DNA of 64,000 bases from Parasulfuritortus sp049322515 (GCA_049322515.1 JBMOQW010000033.1:1-64000); one strand, 5' to 3'. Counted from the stretch's first letter, positions 52,211 to 60,336 are shown. Translations and numbers: made by a program. Notes: generated from the sequence alone by a model not told the origin.

Positions 52211-52786
52211 ATGCCCCGATACAAATGGTTGGCCCCTTTTCTGTCTCTTCTGATCCTGTCCGGCTGCGCCAGCCTGAGTGACCGTCAGTCGGGTGTCACG
52301 GAGACCCGGGTTCCGATCGCCCAGATCGACCGCGGCGTGTTGATCTGGTTGCCCGATCATGTCCTGTTCGATACCGGCCAGGCCGAATTCAAGCAGGATC
52401 TGGCCGCCCCCTTCCTGGACAAGGTGGCCCGGCTGTTGCGCGAGAAGACCACCAAGAATATCGCCCTCGAAGGTCACACAGACAACGTCGGCACCGCCGA
52501 GTACAACCTGGACCTGTCCCGACGCCGGGCCAAATCGGTGCGAGACGCCTTCCTGGCCCGCGGCGTACCGGCGCAACGCATGGCATTGGCAGGCCTGGGC
52601 ATGGACCAGCCGGTGGCGCCCAACGACACCGAGATCGGCCGGACCCTGAACCGCCGGGTCGAAGTCATCGTGCTCGACGAGCAAGTGGAAAACATCACCC
52701 GCGACGAGCCCGCCAACACCTTCGAGGCCGCCTTCGAGCGGCTCAAGGCCCTGTTCGGCCAAACGGTGGCGAGGGACACGCCATGA
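52211..52786 (+). CDS. OmpA-family lipoprotein
   Basis: This is a 191-residue lipoprotein. The lipobox is LSGC with lipidated C19. The mature part is an OmpA-like peptidoglycan-binding domain (about 75-165) with ALEGHTDNVGTAEYNLDLSR and NRRVEVIVL. It probably ties the outer membrane to the cell wall. It overlaps the patatin gene by 4 bp, suggesting a joint envelope function. Confidence 0.88.
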   Translation: MPRYKWLAPFLSLLILSGCASLSDRQSGVTETRVPIAQIDRGVLIWLPDHVLFDTGQAEFKQDLAAPFLDKVARLLREKTTKNIALEGHTDNVGTAEYNLDLSRRRAKSVRDAFLARGVPAQRMALAGLGMDQPVAPNDTEIGRTLNRRVEVIVLDEQVENITRDEPANTFEAAFERLKALFGQTVARDTP

Positions 52787-53679
52787 CCGGGACCACGCCG
52801 TGGGGCCGTCGTGAATTTTTGCTCGCCTCGGCCGGGCTGGCCCTGGCTCCGCTGGCCGTGGCCAAGGCCCCGCAGGCGGCACGCAAACGCCTGGGCGTGG
52901 TCCTGGGGGGCGGATCGGCGCGTGGCTTCGCGCATATCGGGGTGATCAAGGCCCTGGAAGCCGCCCGGATCCGTCCCGATGTCATCGTCGGGTGCAGCGC
53001 CGGGAGCCTGGTCGGCGCCTTCTGGGCCGCCGGATACACGGGCGCCCAGATGGAAGACCTGGCCCTCCGGGTCAAGGATACCGAGGTGATCGACCTGATC
53101 GCCGGCAAGCAGAACTATGGCATGGTTTCCGGACGCGGCTTGCAGAGCTTCGTCAACCAGGGGCTACGTGGCCAGACCATCGAGCAGCTGCCGATCCCGT
53201 TCGCGGCCGTGGCGACCCGCTATCCAGAAGGGGGGCTGGTGGCCTTCCGGGAAGGGGACACCGGATTCGCGGTGCGCGCCTCGTGCAGCATCCCCGGCGT
53301 GTTCATTCCGGCCAGCCACGGCGACGACGACTATCTGGACGGCGGCCTGGTCAGCCCGATCCCGGTGGCCACTGCCCGCCGCATGGGGGCCGATGTGGTG
53401 CTGGCGGTCGACGTCGGGGGTCCGGACGAGAATGCCGACAAGAGCCTGAGCATCTACAACGTGGTGATGCGCTCGTTCGAAATCATGAGCCAGTCCTTGC
53501 GCAAGCACGAAACCGCTGACGCCGACGTGGTGGTCCGGCCCGAGGTGGCGCAAGTCCGCAGCACGGATTTCAGCGCGCGCAAGCTGCTCATTGCCCTCGG
53601 TCAGCACGCCGGCGCCCGCCTGGTGCCCGTGCTGCGTGCCAAGCTGGCCCCACCCCCGGTCCGACGCAAGCCGGCCTGA
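52783..53679 (+). CDS. Patatin-like phospholipase with a Tat-type signal
   Basis: This 298-residue patatin-fold lipase has a catalytic dyad: nucleophile S72 in G70-CSAG74 and Asp in the DGG motif (YLDGGLVSP, about 186-194). The oxyanion hole is GGGSARG (42-48). A twin-arginine leader, GRREFLLASAG at 8-18, precedes the domain, so export by Tat is likely. RssA-like homologues are often cytosolic. It overlaps the OmpA-type lipoprotein gene (ATGA). Confidence 0.85.
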   Translation: MTGTTPWGRREFLLASAGLALAPLAVAKAPQAARKRLGVVLGGGSARGFAHIGVIKALEAARIRPDVIVGCSAGSLVGAFWAAGYTGAQMEDLALRVKDTEVIDLIAGKQNYGMVSGRGLQSFVNQGLRGQTIEQLPIPFAAVATRYPEGGLVAFREGDTGFAVRASCSIPGVFIPASHGDDDYLDGGLVSPIPVATARRMGADVVLAVDVGGPDENADKSLSIYNVVMRSFEIMSQSLRKHETADADVVVRPEVAQVRSTDFSARKLLIALGQHAGARLVPVLRAKLAPPPVRRKPA

Positions 53680-53684
53680 AATGC

Positions 53685-53710
53685 AATAAGCCGCCCGAGG
53701 GCGGCTTATT
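53685..53710. terminator. Bidirectional terminator between the patatin gene and rplS
   Basis: AATAAGCCGCCC (53685-53696) and GGGCGGCTTATT (53699-53710) form a 12-bp stem with a 2-nt centre. Both arms end in T-rich tails on their own strand, and the two flanking genes converge, so it probably terminates both. Confidence 0.8.
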
Positions 53711-53727
53711 CATGGCGGCGAGCAGGC

Positions 53728-54096
53728 TCAGGAAGCCTTCTTGGCCGGCAGCTTTTCCTTGATTCGAGCAGACTTGCCGGTGCGGCCACGCAGATAGTAG
53801 AGCTTGGCGCGACGGACATCGCCACGGCGCTTCACCTCGATGGCGGCGACCAGCGGGGAATAGGTCTGGAAAGTCCGCTCGACGCCTTCGCCGGCGCTGA
53901 TCTTGCGCACGATGAAGCTGGAATTCAGCCCCCGGTTGCGCTTGGCGATCACCACGCCTTCATAGGCCTGGAGACGCTCGCGGTTGCCTTCCTTGACCTT
54001 CACCTGGACCACGACGGTATCGCCGGGGGCAAAATCAGGAATGGTCTTGCCCAGGCGGGCGATTTCTTCGTTTTCGAGTTGGGCGATGAGGTTCAT
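53728..54096 (-). CDS. rplS: 50S ribosomal protein L19
   Basis: This 122-residue ribosomal protein lies at the 30S-50S interface. It has the L19 signature VVQVKVKEGNRERLQAYEGV and VKRRGDVRRAKLYYLRGRTG. It is the last gene of the conserved rpsP-rimM-trmD-rplS operon, 81 bp after trmD; the gap carries a short hairpin. Confidence 0.98.
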   Translation of the reverse strand: MNLIAQLENEEIARLGKTIPDFAPGDTVVVQVKVKEGNRERLQAYEGVVIAKRNRGLNSSFIVRKISAGEGVERTFQTYSPLVAAIEVKRRGDVRRAKLYYLRGRTGKSARIKEKLPAKKAS

Positions 54097-54157
54097 CGTC
54101 GATTCCTTTCAGGTTCGCGCTAGAGGTATCCGAAGATACGTGGCGCGGTTTATAAAG

Positions 54158-54175
54158 GATCCGGTCACCCGGATC
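54158..54175. other. Small hairpin in the trmD-rplS gap
   Basis: GATCCGG (54158-54164), loop TCAC, CCGGATC (54169-54175). It lies 3 bp past the trmD stop on the reverse strand and may modulate read-through to rplS, which is made in excess over RimM/TrmD in other bacteria. That role is inference. Confidence 0.4.
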
Positions 54176-54177
54176 GG

Positions 54178-54930
54178 CTACGACTCCCGACGAAACTCGT
54201 CGAGCAAATCCTGTTCCTCGCGGCTCAACGGCCGCCTGTCCAGCAAGTCCGGACGCCGTTGCCAGGTCCGTCCCAACGACTGCTTCAACCGCCAGCGGGC
54301 CACGCCCGCGTGGTGGCCGGACAGCAGCACCGGCGGCGTCTCCAGCCCCAGGTAGACCTCGGGCCGGGTGTAATGCGGACAGTCCAGCAGGCCATCGGCG
54401 AAAGAATCCGCCTCGGCCGACCCGGCATGGCCCAAGGCCCCGGGAATCTGCCGGATCAAGGCGTCCAGCAACACCATCGCCGGCAGTTCGCCGCCCGACA
54501 GGACATAGTCGCCGATGGAAATTTCCTCCACCGCATGACGGGCAAACACCCGCTCGTCGATGCCTTCGTAGCGACCGGCCAGCAGCACCAGCGCCGGCTC
54601 CTGAACCAATGCTTCAACCAGGGCCTGGTTTAACGTCCGCCCCTGGGGCGAAAGGTAAATCAGGCGCGGCTGCGACACGCCCTCGCGGCGCAAGACCGTC
54701 TTCGCGGCGGTCAGCGCCAGATCCAGCGGCTCGGCCAGCATCACCATGCCGGGACCGCCTCCGAATGGCCGGTCGTCCACCGTGCGGTAGCTGTCCGAGG
54801 TGAAATCCCGGGGGTCCCAGAACCTCAACTCGACCAACTGGTTGCGGATCGCCCGACCGCTGACCCCGTACTCCGTCAACGCATCGAACAAGCCCGGAAA
54901 CAGGGTGACGACGTGATAGCGCGGCGTCAC
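54178..54930 (-). CDS. trmD: tRNA (guanine-N1-)-methyltransferase TrmD
   Basis: This 250-residue SPOUT methyltransferase makes m1G37 in tRNA and keeps the reading frame. The start MTPRYHVVTLFPGLFDALTEY and the knot region LLAGRYEGIDERV plus SIGDYVLSGGELPAMVLLDA are diagnostic. It overlaps the rimM stop by 4 bp. Confidence 0.98.
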   Translation of the reverse strand: MTPRYHVVTLFPGLFDALTEYGVSGRAIRNQLVELRFWDPRDFTSDSYRTVDDRPFGGGPGMVMLAEPLDLALTAAKTVLRREGVSQPRLIYLSPQGRTLNQALVEALVQEPALVLLAGRYEGIDERVFARHAVEEISIGDYVLSGGELPAMVLLDALIRQIPGALGHAGSAEADSFADGLLDCPHYTRPEVYLGLETPPVLLSGHHAGVARWRLKQSLGRTWQRRPDLLDRRPLSREEQDLLDEFRRES

Positions 54931-55448
54931 CAGTCCTTGCCCCAGTCGACCACGATGCGGCCGGCCTCGGCATCCACTTCGCGGACGATGGGGTCCGTGA
55001 AGGGAATCAATCGTTCCTGCGGGCCCTCGACCACCTTCAGGATATCGTGGGCGCCCGATTCGAGCAGGGTTTCCACCGTACCCAGGGACTCGCCCGCCAG
55101 GTTCAGCACCGACAGGCCGATCAGTTCATCCCAGTAATACTCACCTTCTTGCGCCGGAGGCCGCTCCTGCCGCGCCACCGCAATCTCGAAGCCCTGCAGG
55201 GCCTCGGCCGCGTTGCGGTCATCGACCCCGGCCAACTGGGCAATCAGGTGTTGGCTGTGCACCTTGGCCTCGACCACCGGGTAGGGCCGCCACTGGCCGG
55301 CCTTGCCGAGTTGCCAGACCGGGTAATCGAGCAGACTGTCCAGCGCGTCGGTAAAGGTCTGCACCTTCACCCAACCGCGTACCGCATACGGGGCGGCAAT
55401 CCGCCCCATCACCACCAGATCGTCAGGCGGCGACAGGTTTGGCGCCAC
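54927..55448 (-). CDS. rimM: 16S rRNA processing protein RimM
   Basis: This protein of up to 173 residues is needed for 30S maturation. It has an N-terminal RimM domain (DLVVMGRIAAPYAVRGWVKV) and a C-terminal PRC-barrel (YYWDELIGLSVLNLAGESLG). The start is uncertain: a GTG at 55448 overlaps rpsP by 26 bp, while later GTG or ATG codons near 55409-55415 would leave a small gap. Either gives a complete domain. Confidence 0.93.
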   Translation of the reverse strand: MAPNLSPPDDLVVMGRIAAPYAVRGWVKVQTFTDALDSLLDYPVWQLGKAGQWRPYPVVEAKVHSQHLIAQLAGVDDRNAAEALQGFEIAVARQERPPAQEGEYYWDELIGLSVLNLAGESLGTVETLLESGAHDILKVVEGPQERLIPFTDPIVREVDAEAGRIVVDWGKDW

Positions 55449-55674
55449 GGTTCAGGCGGGAAACGGTCTCGGAGACCTGGGCACCGACACCGGTCCAGTA
55501 GGCCAGGCGTTCCTGGTTGATGCGCAGGGCTTCAGCGCTGCCCGAGGCAACCGGGTTGTAGAAGCCGATGCGCTCGATGAAACGACCGTCACGCCGATTG
55601 CGGGAATCGGCAACCACGATATTGAAGAAGGGGCGCTTCTTGGAGCCGCCGCGAGCCAGACGAATGGTGACCAT
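55423..55674 (-). CDS. rpsP: 30S ribosomal protein S16
   Basis: This 83-residue ribosomal protein has the S16 signature MVTIRLARGGSKKRPFFNIV and VADSRNRRDGRFIERIGFYNP. It is the first gene of the rpsP-rimM-trmD-rplS operon and follows a good sigma-70 promoter at 55737-55765. Confidence 0.98.
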   Translation of the reverse strand: MVTIRLARGGSKKRPFFNIVVADSRNRRDGRFIERIGFYNPVASGSAEALRINQERLAYWTGVGAQVSETVSRLNRGAKPVAA

Positions 55675-55736
55675 AATCCGATGATTCCTAATAAGTTTCC
55701 GGGGCGCGCCCGAAGGGCAACGCGGAAAAGCCGTGC

Positions 55737-55765
55737 ATTTTAGTGAACCTGGCTTTGGAAATCAA
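55737..55765 (-). promoter_or_regulatory. Sigma-70 promoter for the rpsP operon
   Basis: On the reverse strand, TTGATT (55765-55760) and TAAAAT (55742-55737) are separated by 17 bases: 4/6 and 5/6 matches with ideal spacing. A leader of about 55 nt follows before the rpsP ATG. The rest of the 215-bp gap (55766-55889) holds only weak inverted repeats near the ilvA stop. Confidence 0.75.
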
Positions 55766-55889
55766 TCGTTTAGAGATATTCCGAGCCGGGCCATGCGGTC
55801 GCGGCAACCCACACGCGATCCTTTTGTCGTCACCCACATTGAGCCGGGTTGTCTTTGCCCGGAATAGGCGTCGAGGGTCAACATCCAAA

Positions 55890-57398
55890 TCATTTGAGAA
55901 ACAGCTTGTACGCCGGATTGCGTGTCTCGTTCCAATAGCGGTACCCCAATCCATCCAGGAACTGCTGGAACGCCGCCTTCTCGCCTGCCGGCACCTGGAT
56001 GCCACACAGGACGCGGCCGTAGTCGGCGCCGTGGTTGCGGTAGTGGAACAGGCTGATGTTCCAGTCATGGCTCATGCTGTTGAGGAACTTCATCAGCGCA
56101 CCCGGGCGCTCGGGGAATTCGAATCGATAGAGCACCTCGTCGGCCACCTGGGGCGCGCGTCCGCCGACCAGATGCCGGATGTGCAGCTTGGCCATCTCGT
56201 TGTCGCTGAGGTCGAGCACCGGCAGTTCGTTCTTGTTCAGCGCCGCGATCAACTTGTCCACTTCAGCGCGGTTGTGCACTTGGAGTCCGACGTAGACGTG
56301 CGCCACCTTGGGATCGGCGAAACGATAGTTGAATTCGGTGATGACCCGGCCGCCGATCAGCGAACAGAACGTCTTGAAGCTGCCCGGCTTTTCCGGGATC
56401 GCCACGGCCATCACGGCCTCCCGCTTCTCGCCCAGTTCGGCACGTTCAGCAACGAATCGCAGACGGTCGAAGTTCATGTTGGCGCCCGAGGCGATCGCCA
56501 CCAGATGTTTGCCCTTGGCTTTCTCGCGGCTGGCCCAGACCTTGAGGCCGGCCACGCCCAGGGCACCGGCCGGCTCCAGGATCGAGCGGGTGTCCTCGAA
56601 GACGTCCTTGATCGCCGCGCAAATGGCGTCGTTGTCGACCCGGATGATCTCGTCGACGTACTGCTGGCACAGGCGGAAGGTCTCGGCGCCGACCTGCTTG
56701 ACCGCGACGCCGTCGGCGAAGATGCCGACCTGGGCCAGGGTGATGCGCTCCTTCTTGCACAGTGAGCGGGCCATGGCGTCGGCATCCTCGGGCTCGACCC
56801 CGATCACCTTGATCTCCGGCTTCAGGCGCTTCAGATAGGCGGCGATGCCGGCGATCAGACCACCGCCGCCCACCGGCACGAATACCGCGGTGATCGGCTC
56901 GCGTGCCTGGCGCAACAGCTCCATGGCGATGGTCCCCTGGCCGGCGATCACGTCGGGATCGTCGTAGGGATGTACGAAGGTTTTCTTTTCCTGCTTGGCC
57001 AGCCCCAGGGCGTGCTTGTAGGCATCGTCGTAGGAGTCGCCATGCAGCACCACCTGCGCACCCCGCTTGGCCACGGCGTCGACCTTGATCGCTGGTGTGG
57101 TGGCCGGCATCACGATGGTAGCCTGGCAACCGAGCACCTGGGCCGCCAGCGCGACCCCCTGAGCATGGTTTCCGGCACTCGCTGCGACCACGCCCTTGGC
57201 CAGCTGGGCGCGGGTCAGGTGGGCCATCTTGTTATAAGCGCCGCGCAGCTTGAAGGAGAACACCGGCTGCATGTCCTCGCGCTTCAGCCAAACGTGATTG
57301 TTGATGCGCCGCGACAGGTTGGGCGCGGCATCGAGGTCGGACTCGACGGCGACATCGTAGACGCGGGCAAGCAGGATTTTTTCCAGGTAATCGGTCAT
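55890..57398 (-). CDS. ilvA: Threonine ammonia-lyase, biosynthetic
   Basis: This 502-residue PLP enzyme deaminates threonine to 2-oxobutyrate for isoleucine. The PLP lysine is K50 in VFSFKLRGAYNK, and the glycine loop is VPVGGGGLIAG. Two ACT-like regulatory domains (about 325-500) include AVAIPEKPGSFKTFCSLIG and FEFPERPGALMKFLNSM, so feedback control by isoleucine is expected. The ATG at 57398 is chosen; the longer extension would include a palindromic repeat. Confidence 0.96.
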   Translation of the reverse strand: MTDYLEKILLARVYDVAVESDLDAAPNLSRRINNHVWLKREDMQPVFSFKLRGAYNKMAHLTRAQLAKGVVAASAGNHAQGVALAAQVLGCQATIVMPATTPAIKVDAVAKRGAQVVLHGDSYDDAYKHALGLAKQEKKTFVHPYDDPDVIAGQGTIAMELLRQAREPITAVFVPVGGGGLIAGIAAYLKRLKPEIKVIGVEPEDADAMARSLCKKERITLAQVGIFADGVAVKQVGAETFRLCQQYVDEIIRVDNDAICAAIKDVFEDTRSILEPAGALGVAGLKVWASREKAKGKHLVAIASGANMNFDRLRFVAERAELGEKREAVMAVAIPEKPGSFKTFCSLIGGRVITEFNYRFADPKVAHVYVGLQVHNRAEVDKLIAALNKNELPVLDLSDNEMAKLHIRHLVGGRAPQVADEVLYRFEFPERPGALMKFLNSMSHDWNISLFHYRNHGADYGRVLCGIQVPAGEKAAFQQFLDGLGYRYWNETRNPAYKLFLK

Positions 57399-57410
57399 CA
57401 CATCTTCTCC

Positions 57411-57434
57411 CCCTCCCCCGCGTGCGGGGGAGGG
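57411..57434. repeat. REP-like palindromic element between ilvA and rpiA
   Basis: CCCTCCCCCGC (57411-57421) and GCGGGGGAGGG (57424-57434) form an 11-bp palindrome, continued by TCGGGGTGGGGC. This composition is like a well-known class of repetitive extragenic palindromes in proteobacteria. Only one copy is in the window. It sits in the divergent ilvA/rpiA gap. Confidence 0.6.
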
Positions 57435-57514
57435 TCGGGGTGGGGCAATCGCGTCATCGCCGGCGATTTGAACGGGCTTGAAATCCCCGTTATTCTCGGC
57501 GTTTCGCCAAGAAC

Positions 57515-58189
57515 ATGAAAGCAAAAGCCATGATGAGCCAAGACGAAATGAAACAAGCCGTGGCGCGTGCCGCGATCGAACACGTGCCGGCCGGGATCAT
57601 CGGGGTGGGCACCGGCTCCACCGCCAATTTCTTCATCGACGAACTGGCCCACATCAAGGGCAAGATCGACGGCGCCGTGGCCTCCAGCGTCGCCACCGCG
57701 GAGCGCCTGAAAAAACATGGCATCCGGGTCATCGACTTGAACGAAGCCGGCGAGATGGAAGTCTACGTCGACGGCGCCGACGAGATCACCCCGCACATGG
57801 CCATGATCAAGGGCGGCGGCGGCGCCCTGACGCGCGAGAAGATCGTCGCCGCCTGCGCCAAAAAGTTCGTCTGCATCGTCGACCAGTCGAAGCTGGTCGA
57901 CGTCATGGGCAAGTTCCCGCTGCCGGTCGAGGTGATCCCCATGGCCCGCTCCTACGTCGCCCGCCAGTTGGTCAAGATGGGCGGGAATCCCGTTTTGCGC
58001 GCCGGTTTCACCACCGACAACGGCAACGTCATCCTCGACGTGCATGGCCTCTCCATCCTCGACCCGGTGGCGATGGAATCGGACATCAACCAGATCGTCG
58101 GCGTGGTGACGGTCGGCCTGTTCGCCCGTCGCGGCGCCGACGTCTGCCTGATGGGCACGCCGGAAGGGGTCAAAACGCTGACCCGCTGA
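57515..58189 (+). CDS. rpiA: Ribose-5-phosphate isomerase A
   Basis: This 224-residue enzyme interconverts ribose 5-phosphate and ribulose 5-phosphate. The substrate motifs are GVGTGSTANFF, VYVDGADEI and KGGGGALTREK. Start options are ATG at 57515, 57530 or 57533. The stop overlaps the next gene's ATG (TGATG). Confidence 0.96.
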   Translation: MKAKAMMSQDEMKQAVARAAIEHVPAGIIGVGTGSTANFFIDELAHIKGKIDGAVASSVATAERLKKHGIRVIDLNEAGEMEVYVDGADEITPHMAMIKGGGGALTREKIVAACAKKFVCIVDQSKLVDVMGKFPLPVEVIPMARSYVARQLVKMGGNPVLRAGFTTDNGNVILDVHGLSILDPVAMESDINQIVGVVTVGLFARRGADVCLMGTPEGVKTLTR

Positions 58190-58803
58190 TGGCCTCGACC
58201 GAGGCCCGCCTGCACGCGCACCAGGCCGCGCTCGGCCAATGCGCGCGCTGTCCGGACATGATCGGCCCGGTCATCCAGGGCCGGCCGGTCGCCGCCCGGA
58301 TCCTCCAGATCGGCCAGGCGCCCGGGCCTTACGAAGGCAAGCTCGGGCGGCCGTTCGCCTGGACCGCCGGCAAGACGCTGTTCAAGTGGTATGCCACGCT
58401 GGGCGTCGACGAAGCGACTTTCCGCGAGCGCGTCTACATGGCCGCGGTCTGCCGCTGCTTCCCCGGCAAGCACCCGAACGGCGGTGACCGGGTGCCGAGC
58501 CGAGCGGAGATCGCCCACTGCAGCGAGTGGCTGCGCGAGGAGGTCACCTTGCTCAAGCCCGCGCTGATCATCCCGGTCGGCAAGCTCGCCATCGCCCAGA
58601 TGCTCAGCGCACCGCGACTCGACGATTGCGTCGGTCGCATCCATCGGGTGACCTATTTCGGGCATGAAACCGACGCCATCGCCCTGCCCCACCCGTCCGG
58701 TCTGTCGACCTGGTTCAAGGTCGAGCCGGGCAAGACCCTGCTCGGCAAGGCATTACGCCTGATCCAGGCTCATCCGACCTGGCAGGCCACCTTTCCCGGC
58801 TGA
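58189..58803 (+). CDS. Uracil-DNA glycosylase family protein (Fe-S type)
   Basis: This is a 204-residue protein of the UDG superfamily. The first motif is QIGQAPGPYEGKLGRPFAWT (GxAPG-type water-activating loop, about 44-63) and the second is LPHPSG (about 168-173). Cysteines at 18 and 21, with further ones in VCRCFPGKHPNGG, fit a [4Fe-4S] cluster as in family 4/5. It removes uracil from DNA or acts on a related base. It is coupled to rpiA and abuts the convergent ligase gene. Confidence 0.8.
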   Translation: MASTEARLHAHQAALGQCARCPDMIGPVIQGRPVAARILQIGQAPGPYEGKLGRPFAWTAGKTLFKWYATLGVDEATFRERVYMAAVCRCFPGKHPNGGDRVPSRAEIAHCSEWLREEVTLLKPALIIPVGKLAIAQMLSAPRLDDCVGRIHRVTYFGHETDAIALPHPSGLSTWFKVEPGKTLLGKALRLIQAHPTWQATFPG

Positions 58804-59679
58804 TCAGAATTCGACGTGTTCCCGCAGATAAGTGGGAAAGCGTGGCAACCCGGTCGAGGTCAGACCGCGATAGCGATAGGTCACCCAAGCCCCCACGGCG
58901 GGAGGCTGGTCGCGCTCGGCATCGCTGAAACCGCTGCCGATCCGGAAACGGCGACCCTCGGCATCCTCGACCACCAGGGCCCCCAGCCGCCCGGCCAGGC
59001 GCCCCTTGCCAGTGACATGGCCGACCACGCGCGCCTCGCGGTCCAGGGCGGGTTTGAGCTTGAGCAGATCCTCGCCTCGACCGGCTCGGTAAACCGCCTC
59101 GGCGCGATGCAGCATGAGGCCTTCGCCCCCAGCGCGCACCACCGCATCAAGCCGAGCCATGAGGTTGGCATGATCAGCGACGCGAACTTGCTCGACGGCT
59201 TGTACCCAGGGGATGCCGAGTGCGTCGACCAGTGACGCCAAGCGGGCCTGACGTTCGCTGAAAGCACCGATCGCGCCGGGCAGTTCGAACAGCATGAACC
59301 GCACCTGCTGCCAGTCGGCATCCACGGGGGTTCGGCTTCGGACGATGCCGGACAGCGGCTCGAAGCGTCCCCGACCCAGCCAGAGCTCGCCATCCAGGGG
59401 TTGAGGCGGCAGGTCACGCGTGAACCAGGCCGGCGCCGGGACCGGCCGGCCACTGCGAAACAGGAGCTGGTTGCCATCCCAATAGGCGCGCACGCCATCG
59501 AGTTTTTCGCTCACCCAATAGCCAGCGGGGTCGATCGCTGCATGATAGGGGGCGGCCAGCAACAGCGCGGGCGTTTCCTGCTCGGCCGAGATGACGGGAG
59601 ACGCGACCAGCGTCAGGGCCAGCAATGCGCCGGCCAGCGGTGTGAGTGTAACCATCCCTGTGTCCTTGTGGTCCGACAT
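58804..59679 (-). CDS. Exported ATP-dependent DNA ligase (LigE type)
   Basis: This 291-residue minimal ligase (283 from the ATG at 59655) has an N-terminal signal peptide (VTLTPLAGALLALTLVASPV). The nucleotidyl lysine is in EKLDGVRAYW (K59), the motif III-like region is DGELWLGRGRFEPLSG, GGEGLML is motif IV, and LLKLKPALDREARVVGH is motif V. A C-terminal OB-fold follows. Ligases of this type act in the periplasm, possibly on imported DNA. It has no NAD-ligase domains. Confidence 0.85.
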   Translation of the reverse strand: MSDHKDTGMVTLTPLAGALLALTLVASPVISAEQETPALLLAAPYHAAIDPAGYWVSEKLDGVRAYWDGNQLLFRSGRPVPAPAWFTRDLPPQPLDGELWLGRGRFEPLSGIVRSRTPVDADWQQVRFMLFELPGAIGAFSERQARLASLVDALGIPWVQAVEQVRVADHANLMARLDAVVRAGGEGLMLHRAEAVYRAGRGEDLLKLKPALDREARVVGHVTGKGRLAGRLGALVVEDAEGRRFRIGSGFSDAERDQPPAVGAWVTYRYRGLTSTGLPRFPTYLREHVEF

Positions 59680-59706
59680 GCGTCGGTCAAAGGATGGTAA
59701 CGCCGT

Positions 59707-59889
59707 TCAGGGGCTGCTGTCTTCCCCGGGTTCAGCCTGGCTGGGCACGCGGTACTTCTCGGCAGCCCAGGCCCCCAGGTCGATCAGCTTGCAACGCTCC
59801 GAGCAAAACGGTCGCCAGGCATTCTCAGAACGCCATTCGACCGGGCGGCCACAGGTCGGGCAGCGCACGATCTTGAATTTTTCGGCCAT
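59707..59889 (-). CDS. yacG: DNA gyrase inhibitor / zinc-ribbon protein YacG
   Basis: This 60-residue protein has the zinc ligands C-PT-C...C-SER-C (CPTCGRPVEW and RPFCSERC), the YacG pattern. It can inhibit DNA gyrase in E. coli. The ATG directly follows the T-run of a terminator-like hairpin, leaving almost no room for a ribosome-binding site. Longer upstream in-frame starts run into that hairpin. Confidence 0.85.
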   Translation of the reverse strand: MAEKFKIVRCPTCGRPVEWRSENAWRPFCSERCKLIDLGAWAAEKYRVPSQAEPGEDSSP

Positions 59890-59890
59890 G

Positions 59891-59925
59891 GAAAAAGCCA
59901 GGCACGGCTTGCGCCGTCCCTGGCT
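59891..59925 (-). terminator. Intrinsic terminator between erpA and yacG
   Basis: On the reverse strand a 12-bp stem with one mismatch (arms 59913-59925 and 59896-59908, loop of 4 nt) is followed by TTTTT at 59896-59892. It ends just before the yacG ATG. It should terminate erpA transcripts, with yacG made by read-through or from an unseen promoter. Confidence 0.75.
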
Positions 59926-59938
59926 CGACGCAGCGTGC

Positions 59939-60280
59939 TCAGACCGAGAAGGAGGAACCGCAGCCGCAGGTGGACACCGCGTTGGGGTTGCGGATGACGA
60001 ACTGGGCGCCCTCCAAACCCTCGGTATAGTCGATCTCGGCACCCATCATGTACTGCATGCTCATGGCATCGATCAACAGGGTGACGCCGTTCTTTTCCAT
60101 GACGGTGTCATCGTCGTTCTTCACCTCATCGAAGGTGAAGCCATACTGGAAGCCGGAGCAGCCACCCCCGGTCACGAAAACACGCAGCTTCAGCTCGGGG
60201 TTGCCTTCGTCGGCGATCAGTTCCTTGACCTTGTTGGCGGCACTGTCGGAGAAGTTCAGGGGGACGGACATGTCAGACAT
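59939..60280 (-). CDS. erpA: Iron-sulfur insertion protein ErpA
   Basis: This 113-residue A-type carrier delivers [4Fe-4S] clusters to apoproteins. The three conserved cysteines are in GGGCSGFQYGF and STCGCGSSFSV. The start MSDMSVPLNFSDSAANKVK is at 60280; a second ATG is at 60271. A sigma-70 promoter (60308-60336) precedes it, and the hydrogenase and isoprenoid genes here will depend on such carriers. Confidence 0.94.
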   Translation of the reverse strand: MSDMSVPLNFSDSAANKVKELIADEGNPELKLRVFVTGGGCSGFQYGFTFDEVKNDDDTVMEKNGVTLLIDAMSMQYMMGAEIDYTEGLEGAQFVIRNPNAVSTCGCGSSFSV

Positions 60281-60296
60281 GGCGAGACTCCAAAAA

Positions 60297-60336
60297 ATAG
60301 TTGAGTGATTATCTAGGTTAATGACCGCGCCGTCAA
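60297..60336 (-). promoter_or_regulatory. erpA promoter with a possible IscR half-site
   Basis: TTGACG (60336-60331) and GATAAT (60313-60308) on the reverse strand are separated by 17 bases, 5/6 matches each. Overlapping the -10, plus-strand ATAGTTGAGTGATT (60297-60310) matches the left half of the type 1 IscR motif (ATASYYGACTRWWW) at 13 of 14 positions. The right half does not match well. The promoter is good; IscR control is tentative. Confidence 0.65.

Noticed and set aside
55766..55889. Possible riboswitch or small RNA in the rpsP-ilvA gap
   Set aside because: Only short, weak inverted repeats; no conserved structure I can name.
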